NCBI GenBank assembly: GCA_028564705.1
Contig: JAPXFQ010000489.1
Location: forward strand, 62,001 to 126,000
Direction of reading: 5' to 3'
DNA from: Apricaphanius iberus
Lineage: Eukaryota; Chordata; Actinopteri; Cyprinodontiformes; Aphaniidae
DNA: 64,000 bases
Numbering within the stretch: the first letter of the stretch is position 1; the number at the start of each line of letters is the position of its first letter. Positions 12,001-24,800 of the stretch are shown one piece after another. The translations under genes and the position numbers were made by a program. The notes under the pieces are model-generated. The model saw only the letters and a program-made list of their open reading frames with translations. It was not told the origin of the DNA and did no database searches.

Positions 12001-15000
12001 ACAACCCTACAAATGATGCGGCTCTATCGAGTCAGTGGACGAACCGAGCTGTGAAATAGGGTCAGCGAAACAATGGGGGCGTGTTGGTGACACACAGGAA
12101 GAATCCCTGATCCATTTACAGTGATCGTGTAAATTCATCACAATCAATGCAATTACTTGCATATATTACACTGATTGGAGCCCATTTTATTGCAAACAGG
12201 GTCTGGAAAAAGTTATTAGGATTTAGTTATGTAAGAGAACCCAAAACCTTTAATATGCAACTGTCTGCTGTGTCCTTCACTCTGTAACAGCTTAAGAAGT
12301 ATTTCCTGTTACCATTCCAAATATAAAACCCTTAAAATAAACAAAAGCCATTTTAACTCTAAAATTTTCTTACAGAGTATCTTCCTTTAGGAGGGCCTCT
12401 GGATAGTGCAATTTATCAGTTTGAGGTGACATACCTACGGCACAGCGCCTCATGTCTGGTCCGAGCTCCATACCATCAGGACAGGCGCAAGTGTACTTTG
12501 GAGAGTGGTCTGTGATCTGAGGAGCCTTTAAACAGAGATACTCACAGCCACCGTTCGGTAGACTGCCCATATTGCAGGTGTCAGGGGCTTTTGGGACAAG
12601 AGAGAGGAACAAATGAAATAATTAAAAGTCATGATGAATAAAGATTGTTTAGTAGTTGTTACAACACATATAAAAAGTTATTCTGCTTGAGTGTGCAGAA
12701 ACTCTGACATCAGTGTTATATCCCAAGAGTTTCGATATATCTAAACATGTAAAAGTTTCAATGTTTGCCAGGATGAGCACCAAGAATGCAGGGATGTGTA
12801 TTCTTGAACAAAACATGTGAAATAAAAAACACAGGACAAGCCGAAGAGCATACACCTTAAGAGTATAAATACATTTAAAGCAAAAGGTTCATAACTAGTT
12901 TAGCATATGCCTAGACATTTTCGATATTTTGGTACACATCAGTCAATCAGCAACAACACTATTACTATTGCTCGAACCTTTTCATGTTTTCAGAAGTTAA
13001 AACAAGAAAATGAAGGATCCCAAAGATTATTACCATTTAATATAATATAGCAAAATATAAAATTATTATGAAGTTGAAGGAAAATTATTGTTTTATTTTC
13101 AAAGGAAAATCAAAGAACATTTATATTTCCGTCTTGAGTCGATACTTTCCAACGCGTCAGCAGCAACAAGATTACAACTTAAGTCTACGGTTGAGGCCGT
13201 TGGAGGAGCGTCGTGGTCTCTGCGGCGCTTTGTGAGCTTTGGCGCCGTCAACTTTTCAAGCTTTTCATGCGTGTCAGGCTTCAAATCACATAACGCTAGC
13301 AATGCATAACTTCAGCTAGTTGAACTTTTGATGGTCCTAACGCTCTTGACGCAGCACAGCAACCAATCAGAATGTCTCACTGTAGTGACGATTTTCCGAC
13401 GTCCCCGCTTCCTAGCCAACCACGATCCGCTAGTGTTTAAAACATCCAGCGGAGAAAGGCCCGCCTACGAGCTTTGCAAGCTTCATCTTAAAAATGTATC
13501 TTCTGTGTATATGTGTTGAACTAGTCGCTTTGTGAGCGCTGACAAAGCTTGTGGTCTGAAAGCCCCAATTTTTGATGCATGGCCCTGTAAGCCTTGTGCA
13601 TCTAGAGTATGTAATTTGTTACCTATTCTCTGCAAAAGAGCCCAAGCTTGGATGTAGAGCATTTGTGAATAGTTATGTGCCAGCCTTGCCACAGATTCTC
13701 AATCCAGTTTTGTGTGTACTTCCAGTGGGCTTTTTTAATGATCTTAACCATTCCACTGAAGCTCTGGTTGTAATTTTCGATTTCTGTGCAGCTAGAAGGT
13801 GAACCTCCATCTCAAAATTAAGTATTCTTACAGTCAGTGTATGCTACAATTAATGTGCTACATTTCGTAGCTTTAAACTGTCCTCTCACACACTCCTGAG
13901 GAAAAGGATTCCCACAGCATGATGCTGACACCATCAGGTTTTTTCAGAGTGATGTGCAGTGTTAGATTTCCTGTTTGTTTTCTCTCCTGTCTTTATTTAG
14001 GATTTTCATTTCAATAGCACTATAGAAATAATAGTTATGTAGTTTGAATTCATATCCATGTCTGCTTAGCTCTCCTGCTACTTTATGCCTAGTTAAAAGC
14101 ATGGGAAACAGCTTAATAATCTAACCCTTCTTCAAACGTCTTCATAACTTGATCCCTGACCTGTCTTGTGCGTCCGTTGGTATGTATGATGCGTTTGTAC
14201 GTAATTGCATGCATTGGATTTTATTTTTGGGCTACCAGAGTACCAGGGGCTGAATACGATGTACTTTGTGGTAATCATATAACATATCAATAAATAAACT
14301 ACAGTTTTTGGCAGTAAAGTAACAAAATGTAAAAAAGTTCAAATATTCATAAATTTTACAAGGCACTGTGAAATTGCTCATGTGCAAGTAAATGTGCAAA
14401 AACTCTTAAAGTATTCTACACATACATAAAATATTTAAATTAACTATCTTGGCTCTCAATGCAGACTCAGGGAATTTCTTTTTTTAATCTGCTCGTCCTG
14501 TGGTAAAGCACCTGAAGTAGGTCAGGTCCCGGTTTCTTCAACCTTTTAATGTGTTTTCTTGCCTAAAAAAATCAGGACATCTTAGGAATAATCAGGGTAT
14601 GTGTTACTCACTGTACAAGTTTTAATAAGTAAGGAGCAGATTTATGCTAATTTTACTGTATGTGTGCTGACAGAAGTGGACACTCACAAGAAATATTGTC
14701 CCCCCCCCAGTAATGATACGTAAAATGCTTTTAGAAGGGCATACAAATCACAACATTAAGAACTAATAGCACCCACTGCGGTGCATAGATAGAGAAGTAA
14801 AACAACATTTTTGAAGTACATAGTTTAATTTTCAGATTATGCTTCCATCATTAAAACAGAAGTGCTTTTGACGCTTTTATACATAGTTACCAGGGACACC
14901 AGTAATATGGTCGATATTGCATCTTCTCATAGTGCCTTCCATATAAGTAAAAATTTATTTTTCTACTTAAAAGTAAATCTAACCTAGTGACATGGAATAA

Positions 15001-18000
15001 GAAAAACAAAAAGAAAACAAATTAAAAAAAAACCCAAAGCAGATATCAAAAGGTCTTCATTAATCCTTTCAGTGACAGAAGAGTAATTTGGCTTAAATAA
15101 AGCAGAATATGCTGAATTAGAATGACTGGATTAAACTGCATTTTATAGAAGTGCAGTTTAAATTTGACAGTACACCGAGATGACTTTTGGTGCGATGTCT
15201 GTTAAAATAAAGGAAGAAAATTATTAACAAGGGTATGTGCTTCATGTTTTCTTTAATTTTTCCCCCCTTCTCAGATCAAAATTCTCAGATGTTTCTGGTA
15301 AATAAAACTCGCTAGAATTAAATTGGAAAACTTCATATCCTTTGACAATTATGTTCTTTGAAATCCAGCCACATTTAAGTAAATTACAGAGAGACCTTCA
15401 GGGAAATACCATTCACGAGTGAGAATCGTATTAGAAACAGCATAACTGAAGCAGCGGTTATTGACAGTTCAGGTACAATATATACATATGGAATAAGAGT
15501 TAGTTTAGCCTAACTTCATTCAGCCTTGGTTAGTTCTGTTTTATATCTTGTTTTTGTTGCAATTTGGAAATCTACCATGTTCAACTCTGAAAAATCGTTT
15601 GATTTATTAATGAAAAAATGCAATTAGTTCCCAATTGGCAAACATGCTGCTATGAGGGTTTAATGAGGAGAATAAACAAATGATGAAAAGACTCACCAAC
15701 AAATGGTTGGCAAACACACAGCTTTACAAACGCATGCACACAAAAAACACTTTAGTAATGTGAAATATTAGCACATTATTTGATATTCTTAAAAAAAAAA
15801 AAGAGAGATCAAACAATATTTTGGTGTGTGACCAACACAGGCTTGTTAGGCTGACAAATACAGAGATAATACTCAACAAGCTACAATAAAATCAGCCTCA
15901 CATTTTCAATGTGTCTCACTGGGTGAATTCTTACTTTTAAAATATAGTACCAAAAAAAAAAAAAATGGTATTTGGTATATTTGGATTCTTTCTCTTTGGT
16001 TTACCTTTAGGCTGCCTCTGTTCATGAAACACAACGAGGTCCAGCGGGTTGTTAAGATCCTCTGCTACTTTTGCTACATCGTGCCCCGTCAGCCTGTTTG
16101 CACTGTAAATGGCTTCATCCTCCAAGTCTGTCCAGTAGACGCGATCCTGCGTTAAAAGAGAGAACACTGTTATAAAGGAGAAAAATATGTTCTAATACTA
16201 ATACATTCGCGTGAATGTGAGTAAAGAAGTAAAACTCAAATATTAAATAGATATATTATTCACAGAGTAATATATTTAAAACCTTTAATACTGTTCATTT
16301 TAACTCAAAATGCTGTTTCTCAAAAATATTAAATAACATATGACATATGATTGCTGCAAAATTTTACTCTAATCAAAACAACAGCTCCTTGATTAAACTG
16401 ATCTGGACATTAACAAACCATTTGCTGCTTCATTAATAAAAAATATTGCTTGAAAGTTTGAAATAGTTAAACTGGTTTATGAAGGTCGGAGTAGGCTTTT
16501 ATGTCTGAGTTGCTCTTTTAAACAGCATCTCACTCCAATCTGAGTCTTACTCCACTTCCTTACTTGCCGAGATTGGGTTTGTTTTAATCTCCACAGCGGC
16601 AGGATAGTTGACATCAGCAAGACAGGCTGAGCCAGTAGCAATGCCTGATCCAAATTCAAGTGTAGTGTAAAGATTTAACCTGAAGAGGTGCCAAACTGAT
16701 GGATTTTGGTAGAAAATTAATATTTTTACTAAAATGCATTGAAATACAAAAGAATATTGACCAGATATGTAGACAACACTATTAGAGACTTATTTACGAA
16801 GTATATCAGCAAAACAAGTTCTTTTGGGGGTGAGTTGCTCTTTAAATGTTTATTTTACTAGTTTAAACCTTCAATGGCACAGTTTGAAGCTTCTCTCTAT
16901 TGTTATTTCAAAAATGCTTTGTTTATTTTGTTTAAAGAAAACTGAGAACCTGGAATTTACAAATATGAAATATATATTGTGTCACAGACTGTGTAGTTCA
17001 GTTATTGTTTATTTGCAAATTTTGCCTTGTTGAATGTCTGACTTTAAATACTGACAGTCATGTATTCATTAGTTATTAGTTGCCTCAATATATACACTAT
17101 TTAGGCAGATTTCTTTTGATCATCACAGCTTGCATAATGATTTTGACACACTTTGTTAAATGTTCCTTTCCCACAAGTAGTTGCTTGATTGAACTTTTGT
17201 GGGTTGCTGCTGAGTTTCTTTGAAGTACATGTTTTGAAGTAGTTATTGGGATAGTAATAGAAGATCCTATGCACTCCTGTCATCTATCTGGCAGAGTTTT
17301 GTATTTCAGCCCTCTGCATGCAACATTCCGTTTACAGTATATGGCTTAACAGAAGCCCCTTTTAAGTTTTTTAGAAGAGAGAAATGAAATCTCTAAAAAA
17401 AAATTTTAGCAATTGTATTCATACAGCATATTTAACTAATCCTTTAAGGAAGAAAAAGTGAGCTACAGTAACATAGAAGAGTATTTACTCCACTGGGACA
17501 ATTTCACATTTGGTCACATTACGACTTCAAAGAATAAAAAGAAAAAAAAAACCCAGGTGAGACATGTACATATTTATCCCAGAGTCAACTCATGATAGAA
17601 CTACTTTTTCTTCAAAATACAGCGGCAATTTTTACATCTTCATCAGCTTGGGACATCTAAAAACTTCAATTTTTGCAGCATCTTCTTTAAGAAATGTATT
17701 CAAGTTCATTCCAATTGCACGAATGGTATGTGAACTTTTATTTTCAATTCTTACGACAGATTCTTAATGGAATATTGTTCTGGACTTTGATTGAAACTTT
17801 TATTTAACAGATATGTTTAAATGTAAACTATTCCATTCAATATGTGTCTGTATATTTGGGGTAGCTGTCCTACTGACCAAAAGGGAACGTCCATCTTCCC
17901 ATCAGTTCTAACATGCTTTCATTTCTCCCTGTTACAGCCTGATACTACCACCATGTTTCACCATGTGATATTGCTCAAGGTGATGCACAGTGTTATTTTT

Positions 18001-21000
18001 TAAGTTAAACTTTGGTCTCACTCAAATACGGAACTGTATTTTACAAGTTTGATATGTCCCCTTCATGTCTTACAATTGCAAAAATTAAATAGGACATCTT
18101 AAATCTTTTTTATAAGTTATTTTTTGCCATTATTCAACAAAAAGGACAGATTTGTTGAATCAATAAGTATAGTTCTGTTGAAAAATTCTACTAAGTTTTA
18201 GATATATGAAGCTTCTCTAAAAAACTTCAAACACATTCTGGATTCAGATTAAATCACACCAAGCCGGAATGTATTTAATAATTAGACCACTCTTGAAGAC
18301 AACTGCCTGTGCTGGATTTTATTTAAGGGTATCGGAATAAAGGAGCTGAATTTAAATTCCTGGCCAGTTTTGAGAATTTTAATTCTAGAAAAATTAGGAT
18401 ATTTGACCCTTTTTTTTTCATGTAAGAATTTTATGCTACTTTGTGTTGATCTGTCAGATGAATATCCAACAAAATACAGTGATGATTGTGATCAGTACCA
18501 TTAATAAAACAAAAAAACAAAAAAATCTCCAAATGCTCATGGATGCTTTTGCAAAGTCTATATTAGTCAAAATGAGACATAAAACAAATCTAGTTTTGAC
18601 TCACAGGAAGGATAAACATGCAGATTATTCTACTATTGTTTTTGACAAATGATAAAAGGTGCAACAACAGATTGTGAACAATGTCAAGAGAAAGCAACAA
18701 AAAGAAAGGTTTAAAAGGTGGAAGACAGAGATAAAACAGAACAAAAGAATACATTTTCAAGCTCTTTCATGATAACTAAGGAGAGGAGCAGCAGGGGTTC
18801 ATCAAAGATTTGTGAGGTGTGTCAGAGTATATGCCTGTTTGTGTTTCAAGCACAGCAGCTTTCTTCTCTTACTGTTTGTGCTGGATTATCAGCGGATCTA
18901 ACCTTTCTCCAGAATTCGCTTCTCAGTTTTTCCGCAAACTACGAATGGCTAAATCTTCTGCACGTAGATTGAGATAACCTTTAGTCTTATGACAGTTATG
19001 TTGAAACAATGAAAGATAAATATCAGTACTGCTGATATAACCATTCTTAGATATTTTATCACATCTCTCCCTCCTTGGATATCTTTACAACCTGTCAGTC
19101 TCAACCTTTCGTTCTTTTTTTTATCAGATTGTCTGCCATCATTCTTTTCAAATGTCATTTTTCTGACCTTAAAGACTTCAAGTAGCAATGTAAACCTTGG
19201 AAGCATGGTTCGCTACTGTATGATCAAGGTGAATCTTTCATTTGCTGTACTTTAAACCCGAGCATACAAAAGCAACTCTCCTGAGAAAATATTGCAACCC
19301 ATCAGTCAAAGCACTGGCTCTTGGTGCTAAAAAAAAAAACACATATTAGTGGACATGAATTATAAAAAGAGTAAAGTGGAAAACAGGCTTCTGTGATTTT
19401 CCAGAAATTCTTTCTCGTATATACCAAACTGACACACCAGCTAATTGTAAAATGTGTTTTTAAGACACTTTTATACTGTTTTCAATGCTAGAGATGTATC
19501 TGTAATATTTATTTTATACCTTTTTATTACATACACTCAAAAACACAAAACACTCACCATATGTAGTAGTGCTAAGTGCTTATTGAGCGGAGTATTGGAC
19601 TTTTTATCCTGCTGCTCTTTATGTATTAATATGTATAACTAGCTTAAATTAGCAGGTTACTAAATTGGGCTTTGTGCTCTATCAAAACCTATAGTTTACT
19701 TTTATCAACATGTCCTAACTGGCAAACGTGTCTGTTTGCAACCAATAGAAACATGAAGAAGAGATCTCCCAGGTATCTGACTAGTATTGCACAGCAACAG
19801 GTGGGGGCAGGGGGATACACTGCCTTACTCTATGCATCTTACACTGAGCAACAATTCTGGCAACTCATTAAATGGATGTTAAACCCAAGGACTGCAGCAC
19901 ACATCAACTGGACAATGTTGAATGTGTGCTGATAAAGCCTGTTTAAAATCCCAATTTTATTTCTGTTTAAAGCGGTGGCCACATGCTCTGGCTTCCCTAA
20001 CATATCAATTTTCAGTATCTCTTTATTTCAATAAACCATTTTATTCTCTCCCCCCTCTATGCCCACTAGCAAAACAGAAATGGGGGGGAGTAATGCAATA
20101 ATACTAGAACAAAAAGAACAGAAAACATTACTAACAGTGAATCTTTACAATCTATGTTTCCTCAGGACTTCGTGCAAGGGCAGGGGGTAGACACCGACTG
20201 AGAGGATTTGTCTGTTGATGTGTCTTTCTCTGTGCTTTAAGTTGGCGTATCAAGACTTTCCTAGAATATCTCTTTGTCTTTCCGTTTAAATGTATGGCCA
20301 TAAGCCAGCTCATGAAAGGTTTAACATTACCTGCATTTGCTCACATTCAAAAAGGATCTAATACACCGATGGTTTATAGGAAAGTAAACAATGGTTTTGT
20401 TAATTATAAAATGTTAAACGTATTTACGACATAATGATATATGTAATAACTCACTGTTAAAATGTAAAACAAGGCAAACAAAAATTATTTACTTAACTAT
20501 TTAAAGAAATATTTTAATGATTTCAGATTTTATGTATCTGTTTTTAAATGTCACTGTTTATTCTATTAATCAATCATCTGATTACCTGAACACAATTCAA
20601 AATACCAACCAGGCCATTTGCATTCCAATGAAGATTTCCAATGTCATAAATTTAGCAAGTCAAATGCCACATCACTGCTACAGGAACATTTGTTTATGGC
20701 TCAAATTAGATAACCGTGACATACTTTACTTTTGTGTTATTTCTTGTTTATGAGTACTGCATTTTCAAATTAATTTCAACAATAGTGCTTCTACTGTAGT
20801 AGTAAGTTCATACACTTAAAATGTGAATTTTTAGCACACACTTAAAATGGGAATTTTTGGCAGCTCTAAACATTGGCGGGGCTGGTGCCTCTCTCCAGCA
20901 GTCATCGGGCAAGAGGTGGGGTACACCCTGGACAGGTTGCCAGTCCATCATAGGGCAACACAGACACACAGAACACACAACCATGCATGCACACACACTC

Positions 21001-21824
21001 AAATAAACCTAACAGTCATGTTTTTGGATTGTGGACAGAAGCCGGAGTATCCAAAAGGAACCCACACATGTACAGGTACAACATGAAAACTCCATGCAGA
21101 AAGACCCCAGGCCAGGTTTTGAACCAAGGACCTTCTTGCTGCAAGGCAACAGTGCTACCAACTGTGCCACTGTGTGGTCCATATTTCATCAACTCTGTAT
21201 TCTCTTGCAGTTTGTTCGGGATCATTGTTATTTTCTCAACAAACTCAATAGTCCTAAAAGTCACTTGTTCATCAAATCTTTGAATATGGAAAATAAAATT
21301 GTCACGTTACCATTCCAACAGGTTTTTAACACAGTTTGAAGTTCCACATTTCAAAAATCTAGTTTGTGTAGTAGATGTAGAAAGGTCCATATTTAACATG
21401 CAATAAGTAGCAAATTGTGAATGAGGTAGTTTGTCAAAGACTAACAACATTCTTCACTGCACCGCTCATAAAGGTACACTCTATTACGGTTTAGGTTCAG
21501 TCGTCTGATGATGGTATTCTATATCAACTGACTTTGTGAATACTTTAATTATCTTGTTTTTTCAGGAACATCTTTACCATGAATGACTAGAGACAAATTA
21601 AAATAACAAAACTGTTCAGTTTTATAGTTCACAGCTTGATCCAGACTAGTCTAAAAGAAAGAAATGTCCCTTAATCAAGTTATCAGGAGCAGAACAACCT
21701 CCTTTATGGCTAAAGGATTTTTAATTTGTTCTGTATCATAACCCGTACAGAACACAGAGCAGAACAACTGAGGGCTATTAATCTCAGAGGGTGAACTTTC
21801 ACTGCAATCTGAGACATAGGTTTT

Positions 21825-21856
<32 letters not shown>

Positions 21857-24800
21857 CAAGCACAACACTCATTCACATCCACTGAGCCAGACATGATGAA
21901 TATCCTCCCTTTCCCCTAGCTTCTCATCATCACAGCATGTGCAGCACCAAGAAGAATGGAGAAAACACTTCTGACTTATACCATTAGGTTTCTTTCTTTC
22001 TTTACCTTCATCCTCACACTTCTGTCTTTGGGCTGCTCTACCTCACACCCATTTACTCTGAATAGAATCAAAGTCACTCACACCTTCCATAATAAATGCA
22101 CTAAGTTTCACTCATTGCTGAGCATCATTGTGACTCTGCGTTCACCATGGAATGAATTTATACATTTGTTTCCACCATATTCCAGTTTCATTCATTCTGC
22201 AACTTCAGTTCTTATAAAATTCTTTCTAAATATGAAAAGATTTTATACACATCCTACATCCTCTGTTGTCTACTCTACAGAGTGGAGATTGGGAATACTG
22301 TGGATAATGGTTCCTGCAGTGGTGCCAAGACATTTCAAACTGTGTGTATTAATGTAAATTAAGGTATACATGGTGTTTAAACTACAAAATTAGGTAGTTA
22401 TGAGCATTTTAAAGGAGTTCTAAAGTATATGCAGATTTCAGCTATTTGTAGTTGTTTATGGTCCCTAACCCCTGCAAACATTGAGGATCAACTGTATTGT
22501 GTAGTAATGTCTTCTAGTTTTGAATACAGGGTAGATTTTCTGCATTTTGTTATTGGTAAATATATATTATATTGGTGTATATACAGCACCCACCTTTATT
22601 ATTGCTGCTGCTGGTAGAGATGATTAAATAACCTAAAATAATAAATCTTTATTTTACTGCAGCAATTACCATGAATATCCTTAATTAAGAAAAAACAATA
22701 AACACAGTACAGGCTTCATTCTAATTAACACCCCTTACAATTTATACAAAATCAGTATTGTAAATAAGTATTTGCCCTTTTATCTGTCACTTTTGCTTTA
22801 TTTGTCACGTTTAAATATTTCAGGTTACTAAACAAATGTTTAAATCAGAAAAAGACGAACAGAATAAATACAAAAATTTTTCAAAAAGTGATTATAGATG
22901 GATAATAGCAATACTTTTCACTCTACCGTGTATGGAACAGAAACTCAATTCTATTCTTTAGAAGCAAAGGTTATCTTGTCACTGTGCAGGACAATAGTAT
23001 AGTATAGAATAGTAAGGACATAAAAATATCTTTAAGGCTAACTTTTAGACAACGGCAGCAAAGACAGAAATCCTAGGTTTACCATAACAACTGTATATTA
23101 CTTAGATTGATTTTTTTGTCAGAAGTCCTGCCATGAAGGCAGACTTTTACTCAAACTGAATCCTTTAGTCTAATAAGACACAGATTGAGTTTTTTATTAA
23201 CCCTATTAAAAAGAAAGAACATTAGGAAAAGCTTCTCCTGCCAGCTGTATTGTACAGGGGAAGATCTGTGATGCTGTGGGCATGGTTTTCTCCCAAAGGT
23301 CCTGGTACTCTATTTTGAGGGCACGGCATCATAGAATCTTTCAAACAACAGGCGAGACATTAGCTGTTGTCTGATAAAAAACAAAACAAAACTTGAAATG
23401 GGTTGAGAGTGATTTAGAAACCCAAATCAAAACAAAACAGTTAAACAGATTCTAAATCAACCTTCTACCATGGCGATCACACTTGCCCAGGCATAAATGC
23501 TATAGTAAACAAGTGGGATCAGTTGAAGAGAAAGGTGAATAAGAAACAATCGAGAAATCTGGAGAATCTTGAAATATTGTAGAGAGAGATGGTTCTGTTT
23601 TTTCCAGTTTAGTAAAATGTAAAAAAAAAATACAACATCCTATTGGCAAGTGGGTTGTACAAAGTAAAAAGAACAGGTACACTGATAGCTATTTTATACA
23701 TGAAATCATGTAAAATTATTTATGTAAAAATTTGTTATGCGAGATTTTGCTACGTCAATAAAATACTAATTTCCCAAAGGTGAGCCAATAAATATGGAAG
23801 CTTTTGTATTTAAAAAAACAAACAAAAAAAAGATTTAAAAGGAAATATTCACAGCAGCTAAAGGCAGAGATGTGTGGTTTGAACAATTGTACAATTGTAC
23901 AATTCTTGTACCTCAAAAACGGTAAGGGCGAACGGGTGTCCAAGGTGGTGATGGGAGGATAGCAGCACTTTGCGGTTGTCTCCGTTAAGATCCACACTTG
24001 ACAAAAGGTGCAGCTTGGAGTCCACCCAGTAGAGACGTCTGTTGGACAAATCTGACATGATGTAGAAAAAAAGATTTTTAAAAAGGGAACAAAACCAAAG
24101 AGGGGGAGGAAGAACAGTAAAGAAAAGCATGGGATGAATGGAGAAAGAGAGAAAAAGGTCACTCAGCTGAGAAAGGTGCAGGGTGAGAGGTATATAAATG
24201 TAATGGCCCAGTAGCTACACCATCAATCTTCTCTGACATGACAGCTAAGACCCAGTGTTGAGGAAACCCAGATGTGATTGTAATATCACAGCTGGGGGAG
24301 GAGAGAGTATGTGCCCTTGACCAAATTCATTAGTCCTGCTCGAGCTTCTTTAAAAGAACATTTTGATGTTTGACATCATGTAAAGATCCAGAAATTTGCT
24401 CCCCTGTTGGTATTAAGGTTAAGGTTCATTTGACAGCTTGCAGTCTATATACATCTGAAATATACTTGTCATAAAAGGGTCATATACCTGGATAAGTTTT
24501 CAGAGAAAGCCAAAAACTGAACAAAAATTACACGTTTCTTACCACTAAACAGTAAGGAGAAAAATGTCCTCCTTGTGACTCAGTCACTTGCTCTGTATGG
24601 AATAAATGACCAAGGTGAAATAATTCACTTATTCCCCCCAAGAGAGTAATGCAGCCCGGGTCTACTCTCTCATTTGCCTTCTTCTAAAAATAATTTGTTT
24701 TCATGAATGTACCAGCGACACCACAATTGCACTGATCGAGGTGAGTGGGTGCTTTTATTTCTCTTCAGGCAAGGGCAGCGTAGAGAAATTTGCTCTTGCT

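Larger units (their letters stand above)
12588..16004. other. Intron between last propeller exon and EGF-C exon
   Basis: A 3.4-kb intron. A GC-rich block at 13130-13560 with several CpGs looks like a decayed repeat of unknown class. It is followed by a Tc1-like relic (13690-14371). The rest is AT-rich and without recognised features. Confidence 0.6.
16147..23911. other. Large intron inside the propeller-coding region
   Basis: A 7.8-kb intron. It contains Tc1-like relics (17463-18490 and 22760-23460), a tRNA-derived SINE (20865-21178) and a CA microsatellite (21828-21857). ORFs of up to 133 codons, such as that at 21956-22357, show no domain and no homology I can recognise. Confidence 0.65.

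Noticed and set aside
21956..22357. 133-codon plus-strand ORF in the large propeller intron
   Set aside because: It has no domain, no splice partner and composition like the intron. A chance ORF is more likely.
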